Under the pieces are notes generated by a model. It was not told the DNA's origin. It saw only the letters and a program-made list of their open reading frames with translations, and made no database searches. Made by a program: the position numbers and the translations under genes. Of a stretch of DNA of 17,710 nucleotides, positions 1 to 7,285 are shown piece after piece. The DNA is from Clostridia bacterium (GTDB lineage Bacteria; Bacillota_A; Clostridia; Lachnospirales; Cellulosilyticaceae): NCBI GenBank assembly GCA_029239935.1, contig JARBTY010000041.1, positions 1 through 17,710 of the forward strand, in the 5' to 3' direction. Within the stretch, counting starts at the first letter, position 1. The number at the start of each line of letters is the position of its first letter.

Positions 1-9
1 GATACGTAT

Positions 10-84
10 GGTGGGTGTGGCTCAGTCGGTTAGAGCACTAGATTGTGGTTCTAGGGGTCAAGGGTTCGAATCCCTTCATCCACC
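10..84 (+). tRNA. tRNA-His (GTG)
   Basis: Full cloverleaf: a 7-bp acceptor (11-17 with 77-83), a D arm, an anticodon stem CTAGA/TCTAG around loop TTGTGGT (anticodon GTG), and a T arm with TTCGAAT. G10 is the extra G-1 that pairs with C84 (position 73), the identity element unique to tRNA-His. No CCA is encoded, so the 3' end must be added enzymatically. It is the first of two tRNAs, and its promoter lies outside the window. Confidence 0.97.
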
Positions 85-108
85 TGATTTAAATTTTAAA
101 TAGTATAT

Positions 109-180
109 TGGGTTGTCGCCAAGCGGTAAGGCACAGGATTTTGATTCCTGCACCCGAAGGTTCGAATCCTTCCAGCCCAG
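109..180 (+). tRNA. tRNA-Gln (TTG)
   Basis: 72-nt cloverleaf: acceptor TGGGTTG (109-115) pairs with CAGCCCA (173-179), discriminator G180, anticodon stem CAGGA/TCCTG around loop TTTTGAT (anticodon TTG), and T loop TTCGAAT. CCA is not encoded. It lies 24 nt after tRNA-His and just before a terminator, so the two are probably co-transcribed. Confidence 0.97.
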
Positions 181-195
181 TTTAAAAGATGATAT

Positions 196-236
196 AAAAA
201 ATGCGTATTGGAGACAATACGCATTTTTTATATTTT
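196..236 (+). terminator. Rho-independent terminator of the tRNA-His/Gln unit
   Basis: The 10-bp perfect stem ATGCGTATTG (201-210) / CAATACGCAT (215-224) has a GAGA tetraloop and is followed by a T run. A-tracts before the stem extend it to about 15 bp and make it usable from the minus strand too, where it would end transcription of the CYTH gene stopping at 278. Confidence 0.9.
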
Positions 237-277
237 TTATCAATTTTTACGTATATAAAAATGAGAGTGGATGAAAA

Positions 278-730
278 CTAGCTGGGCAGTCCATGAAGTG
301 ACAAATGATTATTTTTGTAACGGCTATCATGGGTAACGTCTTTTCCAAACCACGAAGGCGGGGTAAAAGACAGTGCTTCTTCTTCGGAAGAAAACTCAAC
401 TTCTACAGTTATAAGACCTTCTAGATGACCGTCATAGATATCTAATTCAGCTATCAAGTGATTTGTGAGAGGAATAAAATATCTTGTTTTCTCAATAGGT
501 GGACACTCAAGTTTTGACCAAAGAGAAAAAAATTGATTTTCTGAAAGAGGAAGTTCAAATTCTTCACGGGTCATATGACCATGAGATTTAACTGTTAAAA
601 AGTAGTTAGCCGCTATTTGCCTTATTCTTATAACCGGATCAATAGAGATATAAGCTTGAATAATTTTTTTTTGTTTATAATCATTAATAATTGGTAATTC
701 TTTAATAAGAAATTTGCGTTCGATTTCCAT
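278..730 (-). CDS. CYTH-domain protein (triphosphate tunnel metalloenzyme family)
   Basis: 150 aa, a single CYTH domain. The N-terminus EIERK (residues 2-6) is the ExExK metal/triphosphate signature. Further charged positions of the eight-stranded tunnel follow: R35 and R37 (IRIR), K48, R55, K81 and R83, D97, acidic E110/E112 (VEVEF), K130, R137 and K139. Short bacterial CYTH proteins of this size include the C. thermocellum enzyme, a metal-dependent inorganic tripolyphosphatase. The family also holds class IV adenylate cyclases and thiamine triphosphatases, so the substrate is not determined here. The start is supported by AAGGAG (complement of 740-745) 9 nt upstream of ATG. It is monocistronic and divergent from the DJ-1 gene; a TGTTAGAAT extended -10 candidate lies on the minus strand at 780-788. 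Confidence 0.9.
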   Translation of the reverse strand: MEIERKFLIKELPIINDYKQKKIIQAYISIDPVIRIRQIAANYFLTVKSHGHMTREEFELPLSENQFFSLWSKLECPPIEKTRYFIPLTNHLIAELDIYDGHLEGLITVEVEFSSEEEALSFTPPSWFGKDVTHDSRYKNNHLSLHGLPS

Positions 731-834
731 TTTGCGGAACTCCTTAAATCTAAAATTTTAACTAACATTTGTTGCTTAGATTCTAACATAGTTACTTAAA
801 AAAACCCATGTTAATTTTATTGAGGGATAGAGTG

Positions 835-843
835 TGTTATAAT
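835..843 (+). promoter_or_regulatory. Extended -10 promoter of the DJ-1/PfpI gene
   Basis: TGTTATAAT: consensus TATAAT at 838-843 preceded by the TGn extension. No good -35 is seen 16-18 bp upstream, as is usual for extended -10 promoters. The 5' leader would be about 38 nt, with the ribosome binding site GGAAGGA at 871-877. Confidence 0.6.
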
Positions 844-887
844 AGATTAAAATTTACGGAGTTTATGAATGGAAGGATGATGAAGAT

Positions 888-1439
888 ATGAAGGTAGCAG
901 TATATTTTGCGGAAGGTTATGAAGAACTAGAAGCATTGTCGGTAGTGGATGTATTAAGAAGAGCTAACATAGAGGTTATTATGACGGGAATAAATGGAGA
1001 GAGTGTAACAAGTGCCCGTCGTATAAGTGTAAAAATGGATACGACCATTGAAGTACTTGAGCACGAAGATATTGACATGATTGTACTTCCAGGTGGTGTT
1101 CCGGGAATCGAAAATTTGGAGGCAAGTAGCCTAGTTCTCGAAAACATCAAACGATTTAAAGAACAGGGAAAATGGCTTGCAGCTATTTGTGCAGCGCCTA
1201 GCATACTTGGCAAACAAGGGCTGCTTGTGGATGAAAAGGCAACCTGTTATCCGGGATATGAGAAATATCTCGAACAATGTGAGTATAGAGATGAAACCAC
1301 TGTAGTGAGCCATAAAATAATAACCAGCAAAGGTGCTGGAACTTCTTTGGCATTTGCTTTTAAAATTTTAGAATGCATTCAAGGTAAAGAGGCTGCTGAT
1401 AAAATAAAAAATAGTATGCAGTTTAAAGAAACAAAATAA
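888..1439 (+). CDS. DJ-1/PfpI (ThiJ/YajL-like) family protein
   Basis: 183 aa, one glutamine-amidotransferase-like DJ-1 domain covering almost the whole protein. The nucleophile elbow AAICAAP places the reactive cysteine at C101. E15 in GYEELEA matches the glutamate that contacts the cysteine in human DJ-1 (E18/C106). VLPGGVPG (66-73) is the conserved glycine-rich loop. Length and the ATCYPGYE segment fit the bacterial YajL/DJ-1 type rather than PfpI proteases. Proposed activities in the family (glyoxalase, deglycase, oxidative-stress chaperone) are disputed, so no reaction is assigned. GGAAGGA precedes the ATG by 10 nt. It stands alone, between a divergent and a convergent neighbour. Its last six codons form one arm of a 15-bp inverted repeat. 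Confidence 0.92.
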   Translation: MKVAVYFAEGYEELEALSVVDVLRRANIEVIMTGINGESVTSARRISVKMDTTIEVLEHEDIDMIVLPGGVPGIENLEASSLVLENIKRFKEQGKWLAAICAAPSILGKQGLLVDEKATCYPGYEKYLEQCEYRDETTVVSHKIITSKGAGTSLAFAFKILECIQGKEAADKIKNSMQFKETK

Positions 1440-1470
1440 TTTTAAAAACATTAACTTGTTTCTTTAAACT
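1420..1470. repeat. 15-bp perfect inverted repeat across the DJ-1 stop codon
   Basis: The arms are 1420-1434 (AGTTTAAAGAAACAA) and 1456-1470, a perfect reverse complement, with a 21-nt spacer containing the stop codon at 1437-1439. Neither side is followed by a T run, so it is not a standard intrinsic terminator. It may be a 3'-end stabilising or processing hairpin in this convergent intergenic region. A small TTGAC-GGA-GTCAA stem follows at 1481-1493. Confidence 0.7.
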
Positions 1471-1498
1471 CCATGGGAAATTGACGGAGTCAAGTCAG

Positions 1499-1954
1499 CT
1501 AACTTATAGTCTCCATGTTAAAAACGGTCGTATAGATTCTTTTAAATAATTCGTTGAGGTCATCCTCAGTTATGTATTGAACATCTAACTCTTTAAAGGC
1601 ACTTTCTACTTTATGTATATTGATTTGATAAATATCTGCAATCATTTCAGCACTATAAGCTGTGTGGCGACTATATTGCCACTGCCTTCTGATAAGCTTG
1701 CAAATATAGCTAGGCATATGAAATATTAAATTAAAAAAATTAATTTTGTCTAGAGTCGTAATGTGAAGCGTAGCCATTGTGTTCAAAACTTCAGTAGATT
1801 GTGCAGCTAATAAATGAGCTACGGCATCAATAGCGTAGGGTGAAGCGGTAGACTTTAAAAAAATATCTATTTCCTCAAGTTTAGGACGTATATTTTGATG
1901 ATATATTTTGTCAAAACTTACAAGGGATATACATTCGCTAGAAAAATTATCCAT
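1499..1954 (-). CDS. Unrecognised 151-aa protein
   Basis: I do not recognise this family. The protein is predicted to be mainly helical and soluble, with no signal peptide and no clear membrane segment. Residues about 70-95 (KINFFNLIFHMPSYICKLIRRQ) form a hydrophobic stretch ending in a basic cluster. Residues about 95-125 (YSAEMIADIYQINIHKVESAFKEL) have the spacing of a helix-turn-helix, which is only a suggestion of nucleic-acid binding. GGAAGGA on the minus strand (complement of 1965-1971) lies 10 nt upstream of the ATG. Codon use looks like that of its neighbours. It is monocistronic, convergent with the DJ-1 gene and divergent from tig. That it is a real gene is supported by the ribosome binding site and by its filling the only open frame there. 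Confidence 0.7.
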   Translation of the reverse strand: MDNFSSECISLVSFDKIYHQNIRPKLEEIDIFLKSTASPYAIDAVAHLLAAQSTEVLNTMATLHITTLDKINFFNLIFHMPSYICKLIRRQWQYSRHTAYSAEMIADIYQINIHKVESAFKELDVQYITEDDLNELFKRIYTTVFNMETIS

Positions 1955-2035
1955 AGCAACAAAATCCTTCCTGTATTAAAATCATATATTACAAAACTAT
2001 TACATACATTCATTATAAAACAACTGTTGGGGTAA

Positions 2036-2063
2036 TTGCCATATGTAATAGTTGGAATATAAT
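2036..2063 (+). promoter_or_regulatory. Sigma-A-type promoter upstream of tig
   Basis: -35 TTGCCA (2036-2041), 16-bp spacer, -10 TATAAT (2058-2063, 6/6). It would give a 5' leader of about 140 nt before tig. No CIRCE element (TTAGCACTC/GAGTGCTAA) and no CtsR-type GGTCAAA tandem was seen in 1955-2212. Confidence 0.65.
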
Positions 2064-2125
2064 ATAGGACTATATTTGTTAATAGAAATAGTATAGAATT
2101 GAATGTGGATTTTATAAAAAAGATA

Positions 2126-2134
2126 TGTTATAAT
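2126..2134 (+). promoter_or_regulatory. Second, extended -10 promoter candidate of tig
   Basis: TGTTATAAT with consensus TATAAT at 2129-2134 and a TGn extension. The -35 region is poor. It would start transcription near 2141 and give a leader of about 70 nt. It may work together with the upstream promoter at 2036-2063. Confidence 0.5.
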
Positions 2135-2212
2135 AATTGAATGTTAGTTTAAAATGCTATAATTATGCGTTCGCATTATAGAATAGACTAAAACCTTAAG
2201 GAGGATAAAATA

Positions 2213-3511
2213 ATGAGTATACTAGTAGAAAAAATGGAGAAGAGCCAAATAAAGCTCACAATAGAAGCAGGTAAAGAACAAGTAACTAAAGCTATCAACG
2301 AAGCTTATCAGGCAATGAAAAAGGATTTTAATGTACCTGGATTTAGAAAAGGTAAAGTACCTCGCCCAATGGTAGAAAAAATGTATGGGGTGGAAGTATT
2401 TTTTAATAAAGCAGCTGATATTATTATAGACCAAACTTTATGGGATGCTATTGAAGAGAAGAAGATTGAAATAGCAGCACGTATTAGACCTAATGAATTA
2501 GAAGTTGTTGAGATGAGTAAAGAATCTATGAAATATACAGCCCTTGTTACCGTTAAACCAGAGCTTGAGTTAGGTGACTATAAAGGTGTTGAAATTGAAG
2601 TTGATCAGTTACAGGTAGAAGAGGAAGAAATTGATAAGGCCATTGCTGCCGAAGCAGAAAAAAATGCCCGTGAGATTACTGTTACAGATAGAGCAGTAGA
2701 ACCACAGGATAAAGTTATTATTGATTTTGAAGGCTTTGTAGATGGTGTTCCTTTTGAAGGTGGAACAGGAACAGATTATTCTCTTGTTATTGGATCAAAA
2801 TCATTTATTGATAACTTTGAAGATCAATTAATAGGAAAAGCAATCGGTGAAGAAATAGAAGTTAATGTTACTTTCCCAGAAGCGTATCATGCACCAGAAT
2901 TAGCAGGAAAGCCAGCATTATTTAAGGTAACAGTTAATAGTATTACAGTAAAAGAGCTTCCAGAAATTAATGATGATTTTGCATCAGATATTTCAGAGTT
3001 CGATACATTAGATGAATATAAAGCCGATATTAGGGCAAAACTTTTAAAACAAAAAGAATCAAATAAAGTTTCACAAACAGAACAAAGAGCGATAGAAGCC
3101 GCTGTAAAAAATGCAAAAATTGAAGTACCAGAAGCTATGATAGAAGAACAAGTAGACAGAAATGTTAAGTCTTTTTCAAGCCGTATGCAGTCACAAGGCT
3201 TGCAAATTGAACAATATCTGCAATTCACAGGTCAAACAATGGAGAATTTCAGAGAGAACTTCAAAAAAGATGCAGAGTCTCAAATAAGCACTCGCTTAGT
3301 TTTAGAAAAAGTGGCTGAAGTAGAAAACATTACGGTATCAGAAGAAGAAATAGAAGAAGAGTTAAAAACTATTGCCGCGCAGTATCAAATGCCTTACGAA
3401 GAACTCAAAGAGTCTTTTGCGGCTTATGAGCAAGAGACACTATCAGCAGATATTAAAGTTCAAAAAGCTGCTAAGCTTATAACAGATGCAGCAAAAGTAA
3501 CAGAGAAATAA
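2213..3511 (+). CDS. tig: Trigger factor (ribosome-associated chaperone)
   Basis: 432 aa, the usual full length. The N-terminal ribosome-binding domain carries GFRKGKVPR (43-51), the loop that docks on ribosomal protein L23 at the exit tunnel. An FKBP-type peptidyl-prolyl isomerase domain follows at about 165-245 (VIIDFEGFVDGVPFEGG). The helical substrate-cradling C-terminal domain runs from about 260 to 425 and includes charged helices such as EEEIEEELKTIAAQYQMP. AAGGAGG (2198-2204) lies 8 nt before the ATG. It is the first gene of tig-clpP-clpX, 50 nt before clpP. The protein takes nascent chains from the ribosome, so co-expression with the ClpXP protease links folding and degradation. Confidence 0.98.
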   Translation: MSILVEKMEKSQIKLTIEAGKEQVTKAINEAYQAMKKDFNVPGFRKGKVPRPMVEKMYGVEVFFNKAADIIIDQTLWDAIEEKKIEIAARIRPNELEVVEMSKESMKYTALVTVKPELELGDYKGVEIEVDQLQVEEEEIDKAIAAEAEKNAREITVTDRAVEPQDKVIIDFEGFVDGVPFEGGTGTDYSLVIGSKSFIDNFEDQLIGKAIGEEIEVNVTFPEAYHAPELAGKPALFKVTVNSITVKELPEINDDFASDISEFDTLDEYKADIRAKLLKQKESNKVSQTEQRAIEAAVKNAKIEVPEAMIEEQVDRNVKSFSSRMQSQGLQIEQYLQFTGQTMENFRENFKKDAESQISTRLVLEKVAEVENITVSEEEIEEELKTIAAQYQMPYEELKESFAAYEQETLSADIKVQKAAKLITDAAKVTEK

Positions 3512-3561
3512 AATTAAAGAGATAAAAGATAAAAATAAAAAGATGTTAGGAGGCTATTAAA

Positions 3562-4146
3562 ATGAGTTTAGTTCCAGTAGTAGTTGAGCAAACCAATAGG
3601 GGGGAACGTTCTTATGATATCTACTCCCGATTATTGAAAGATCGTATTGTTATTCTTGGTGATGAAGTCAATTATGTTACATCAAATCTTATAGTAGCAC
3701 AACTTTTGTTTTTGGCAGCTGAAGATCCTGATAAAGATATTATGCTCTATATCAATAGTCCTGGTGGTTCTATCAGTGATGGTATGGCAATATATGATAC
3801 GATGCATCACATAAAACCAGCTGTTTCCACAATTTGTATGGGTATGGCAGCAAGTATGGGAGCGTTTCTTCTTGCAGGAGGAGCAAAAGGCAAACGTTTT
3901 GCACTTCCAAACGCTGAGATCATGATTCATCAGCCTCTAGGCGGTGCCAAAGGTCAAGCCACTGACATTCAAATTCAAGCAGAGCATATCCTCAAAACAA
4001 AAGATAGAATGAACCGCATGTTATCAGAAAACACAGGTAGACCTCTTGAAAAAATAAAGCAAGATGTGGAGAGAGATTATTTTATGACAGCATTAGAAGC
4101 TAAAGAATATGGGATAATAGATGAGGTCATAGAACCACAACAATAA
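3562..4146 (+). CDS. clpP: ATP-dependent Clp protease proteolytic subunit
   Basis: 194 aa, full length for ClpP. The catalytic triad is visible: S98 in [10 protein letters not shown]123 in [10 protein letters not shown] and D172 in VERDYFM. These match the E. coli mature-enzyme S97/H122/D171 with one residue offset. [17 protein letters not shown] (65-81) and the handle-helix region [14 protein letters not shown] (131-144) are typical. It forms a tetradecameric serine peptidase chamber that degrades substrates fed by ClpX, encoded 17 nt downstream. AGGAGG (3548-3553) lies 8 nt before the ATG. Clostridia and E. coli share this tig-clpP-clpX order, whereas B. subtilis keeps clpP elsewhere. Confidence 0.98.
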   Translation: MSLVPVVVEQTNRGERSYDIYSRLLKDRIVILGDEVNYVTSNLIVAQLLFLAAEDPDKDIMLYINSPGGSISDGMAIYDTMHHIKPAVSTICMGMAASMGAFLLAGGAKGKRFALPNAEIMIHQPLGGAKGQATDIQIQAEHILKTKDRMNRMLSENTGRPLEKIKQDVERDYFMTALEAKEYGIIDEVIEPQQ

Positions 4147-4163
4147 ATAAAGAGAGGTGTAGA

Positions 4164-5453
4164 ATGCCAGCTAAGTTTGACGATACCAAACAATTACGAT
4201 GCTCTTTTTGCGGTAAAACCCAGGAACAAGTCAAACGCCTTATTGCAGGTCCTAATGTTTATATTTGCGATGAGTGTATTGAATTGTGTTCTGAAATTAT
4301 AGAAGAAGAGTTAGAAGGCAGTTATGATCAAAACGAATCACTTGATATGCCGAAACCAAAAGAAATCAAAACCCACTTAGATGAATATGTTATAGGTCAG
4401 GAAGATGCAAAAAAAGCATTGGCAGTAGCGGTTTATAACCATTATAAGCGTATCAACAAGATCCATAGTAAAAAGAATGATTTAGAGGTTCAGAAAAGTA
4501 ATATTTTGCTTTTAGGACCCACTGGTTCGGGAAAGACTTTATTAGCACAAACGCTTGCTAAGATGTTAAATGTACCTTTTGCTATAGCTGATGCGACTTC
4601 TTTGACAGAAGCAGGTTATGTAGGTGAAGATGTAGAAAATATTCTACTAAAAATTATCCAGGCAGCCAACTATGATGTAGAGAAGGCGCAGATGGGCATT
4701 ATTTATATCGATGAGATTGATAAGATATCAAGAAAGTCTGAAAATCCCTCTATTACAAGAGATGTAAGCGGAGAAGGGGTGCAGCAGGCACTTCTTAAAA
4801 TACTGGAAGGAACAGTAGCATCAGTGCCTCCACAAGGTGGCAGAAAGCATCCGCATCAAGAATTTATTCAGATTGATACAACCAATATTTTATTCATTTG
4901 CGGAGGCGCATTTGATGGTATTGATAGAATCATAGAAAATAGAACAGGCAAAAAGACAATTGGTTTTGGAGCCGCTACAGTAAGTAAAAAGGAAAAAAAG
5001 ATTGGTGATCTTTTAAAGCAAATTGAACCACAGGATCTTATTAAGTTTGGCTTAATACCAGAGTTTGTTGGTCGTGTACCTGCAATTGTTTCCTTAGAAA
5101 ATCTAGATAAAGATGCACTTATACAAATTTTAACAGAACCTAAAAATGCACTTATTAAGCAATATAAAGCACTTTTTGAACTGGATGATGTCATGTTAGA
5201 ATTTGATAAAGAGGCCTTAAGTGCTATCGCTGATTTAGCTATTGAAAGACAAACAGGCGCAAGGGGACTAAGAGCTATTCTAGAAACCTACTTAAGAGAT
5301 ATTATGTATGAAACACCTTCTATAGCAGATCAGATTGAGAAAGTTACTATCAATCAAGAGGTTATTAGAGAAGGGAAAAAACCTACACTTGCTTATGGTG
5401 AGAAAACAAAATCTAAAAGCAAAAGTAAAAAAGCAAATAATGAATCAGCATAA
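4164..5453 (+). CDS. clpX: ATP-dependent Clp protease ATP-binding subunit ClpX
   Basis: 429 aa. The N-terminal zinc-binding domain has C13-x2-C16 and C35-x2-C38. The AAA+ domain has Walker A GPTGSGKT (118-125), pore loop GYVG (151-154), Walker B IIYIDEID (179-186), RKH loop (227-229), a candidate arginine finger R304, and sensor 2 GARGLR (365-370). IGF (266-268) is the loop that docks into ClpP. The tail (412-426) is unusually rich in Lys and Ser. ClpX unfolds tagged or specific proteins and threads them into ClpP. GAGAGG lies upstream of the ATG. A strong terminator begins at its stop codon, so tig-clpP-clpX is a closed unit. Confidence 0.98.
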   Translation: MPAKFDDTKQLRCSFCGKTQEQVKRLIAGPNVYICDECIELCSEIIEEELEGSYDQNESLDMPKPKEIKTHLDEYVIGQEDAKKALAVAVYNHYKRINKIHSKKNDLEVQKSNILLLGPTGSGKTLLAQTLAKMLNVPFAIADATSLTEAGYVGEDVENILLKIIQAANYDVEKAQMGIIYIDEIDKISRKSENPSITRDVSGEGVQQALLKILEGTVASVPPQGGRKHPHQEFIQIDTTNILFICGGAFDGIDRIIENRTGKKTIGFGAATVSKKEKKIGDLLKQIEPQDLIKFGLIPEFVGRVPAIVSLENLDKDALIQILTEPKNALIKQYKALFELDDVMLEFDKEALSAIADLAIERQTGARGLRAILETYLRDIMYETPSIADQIEKVTINQEVIREGKKPTLAYGEKTKSKSKSKKANNESA

Positions 5454-5490
5454 GCTGTTAGTATCTACTAACAGCTTTATTTTAGCTTTT
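5452..5490 (+). terminator. Rho-independent terminator after clpX
   Basis: A perfect stem AAGCTGTTAGTA (5452-5463) / TACTAACAGCTT (5466-5477) with a minimal loop is followed by TATTTTAGCTTTT. The stem starts inside the TAA stop codon of clpX. It separates tig-clpP-clpX from lonB-lon-ysxC. Confidence 0.9.
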
Positions 5491-5546
5491 AAGATTATAA
5501 TGGCAATGATGTAAATAAATTTTACAACTAAATATAGAATGAAGAA

Positions 5547-5575
5547 GTATCCTTTCAAGTACTCTTGGCAATAAT
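5547..5575 (+). promoter_or_regulatory. Sigma-F-like (forespore) promoter candidate for lonB
   Basis: AGTATC with its GTATC core at 5547-5551 resembles the sigma-F -35 (GYATA, one mismatch). After exactly 15 bp comes GGCAATAAT (5567-5575), which fits the sigma-F -10 pattern GGnnAnAnT at each fixed base. Predicted transcription start is about 5583, giving a short leader before AGGAGG at 5599-5604. The 5454-5611 gap shows no convincing sigma-A -35/-10 pair. In B. subtilis lonB is transcribed by sigma-F. Consensus is quoted from memory, and the overlapping sigma-G specificity cannot be excluded. Confidence 0.55.
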
Positions 5576-5611
5576 TTAAAAGTACATGAATAACTAACAG
5601 GAGGATACTTT

Positions 5612-7255
5612 ATGTTACAAACTATTTTATTGGGAACGCAATTATTTTTTTCTTTTGTTATTGGTATTTATTTTTTAATGCAGCTGAAAAATCAAACAAG
5701 CTCAAAAACTACGATACACAGAGATACAATCAGACAGTATGAAAAAATGAATCTCCTTAGGAAAATCGCATTAACAGAGCCCTTATCTGAGAAGATGAGA
5801 CCAAGAGAAGAAAAAGACATTATAGGACAAGAGGATGGTCTAAAAGCGCTAAAGACGGCCTTGTGTGGACCAAATCCACAGCATATTCTTATATATGGCA
5901 GCCCGGGAATAGGAAAAACAGCAGCAGCCAGAATAGCCCTTAACATCGCCAAGAAATCTGATGCATCGCCTTTTGCAGACGATGCTAAATTCATAGAGAT
6001 TGATGCCACAACCCTTAGATTTGATGAAAGAAGTATTGCGGACCCTCTTATAGGGTCAGTACATGATCCGATTTATCAAGGAGCAGGCGCCTATGGGCAA
6101 GCTGGAGTGCCACAGCCTAAAGCTGGGGCTGTTACTAAGGCTCATGGGGGGGTATTGTTTATTGATGAGATCGGTGAACTCCACTCAGTTCAAATGAATA
6201 AATTATTAAAAGTTTTAGAAGATAGAAAAGTGTTTTTAGAGAGCTCGTATTATGTAGCGGGGGACGAAAATATTCCTAAACATATTCATGATATATTTAA
6301 AAATGGTTTGCCCGCAGACTTTAGGCTAATTGGAGCAACGACCAGAAGCCCAGAAGATTTGCCGGCTGCTTTAAGGTCGAGGTGTGTAGAAATATTTTTT
6401 CAAGATTTGTCCTATGACCATATTATTCATATCGTAGAAAATGTATTAAAAGGCGAAAAAATAAATATTATAGATGAAGCTAAAAAAATGATAGGAAAAT
6501 ATTGTATGAATGGCAGGGATGCCATCAATATGCTTCAAACAGCTCAAAGTTTAATAAGACTAGAGAAGAGAGAAAGTATAACCGAAAAAGATATAGAGTG
6601 GATCATACAAACGGGTAAATATACCCCTAGAATCGATAAAAAAGTTGACAGCCACTATCATATAGGGAAGATCAACGGATTGGCTGTATCGGGTCATGGA
6701 CAAGGTGTACTCCTTGATATAGAAGCTGCGTGCAAAGAAGTTGATAAGGAAAAAAGTGGTATAAAGATTACAGGGATTATAGAACAAGAAGATTTGCATA
6801 TGAAACATAGTACAATTAAAAGAAAAAGTATGGCATCAAGTTCTGTAGAAAATGTACTCACCATTTTAAAAATGAGATATAATGTAGATGTAAACAACTA
6901 TTTGCTGCATCTCAATTTCACTTCAGGCATGCCTATAGATGGACCTTCAGCAGGCGTAGCCATATTTGGCGTTTTATACTCAGTGTTATTTAATAAGTAT
7001 ATAGCAGGAGATATAGCTGTAACAGGAGAGGTATCTATCCAAGGACTTGTTTATCCTGTAGGGGGTGTCTACGAAAAGGTTGTGGCAGCTCAAAAAGCGG
7101 GAGTTAAAAAAGTTATTATTCCAAAAGGCAATATGCAGGATTTACTTTTAAATATCGGCGTTCAAATTATACCAGTTGAAACGATTGACGAAGTTATCGA
7201 AAATATATTTAAAGAAGATGTCATAGATAGAGCGAATACAATATTACACGCATAA
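5612..7255 (+). CDS. lonB: Membrane-anchored ATP-dependent protease LonB
   Basis: 547 aa, the size of Bacillus LonB. One N-terminal hydrophobic segment (about 5-24, ILLGTQLFFSFVIGIYFLM) replaces the LonA substrate-binding domain. The AAA+ module has Walker A GSPGIGKT (96-103), Walker B VLFIDEIGEL (181-190) and sensor region GATTRSPEDLPAALRSR (241-257). The C-terminal Lon protease domain has the Ser/Lys dyad S446 (MPIDGPSAG) and K489 (GGVYEKVVA), 43 residues apart as in E. coli Lon (S679/K722). In B. subtilis LonB is forespore-localised, which fits the sigma-F-like promoter just upstream. AGGAGG (5599-5604) lies 7 nt before the ATG. lon follows after 30 nt. Confidence 0.96.
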   Translation: MLQTILLGTQLFFSFVIGIYFLMQLKNQTSSKTTIHRDTIRQYEKMNLLRKIALTEPLSEKMRPREEKDIIGQEDGLKALKTALCGPNPQHILIYGSPGIGKTAAARIALNIAKKSDASPFADDAKFIEIDATTLRFDERSIADPLIGSVHDPIYQGAGAYGQAGVPQPKAGAVTKAHGGVLFIDEIGELHSVQMNKLLKVLEDRKVFLESSYYVAGDENIPKHIHDIFKNGLPADFRLIGATTRSPEDLPAALRSRCVEIFFQDLSYDHIIHIVENVLKGEKINIIDEAKKMIGKYCMNGRDAINMLQTAQSLIRLEKRESITEKDIEWIIQTGKYTPRIDKKVDSHYHIGKINGLAVSGHGQGVLLDIEAACKEVDKEKSGIKITGIIEQEDLHMKHSTIKRKSMASSSVENVLTILKMRYNVDVNNYLLHLNFTSGMPIDGPSAGVAIFGVLYSVLFNKYIAGDIAVTGEVSIQGLVYPVGGVYEKVVAAQKAGVKKVIIPKGNMQDLLLNIGVQIIPVETIDEVIENIFKEDVIDRANTILHA

Positions 7256-7285
7256 AAGCGAGGCACAAGTAAAGAGGGTGGTCAG

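Noticed and set aside
278..730. Naming the CYTH protein an adenylate cyclase
   Set aside because: The EIERK motif and tunnel residues are shared by cyclases, thiamine triphosphatases and tripolyphosphatases; a short clostridial protein is more likely a phosphatase, and the sequence alone does not decide.
1955..2212. CIRCE or CtsR operator in front of tig-clpP-clpX
   Set aside because: By eye, no TTAGCACTC/GAGTGCTAA pair and no GGTCAAA tandem is present, so heat-shock repressor control is not supported.
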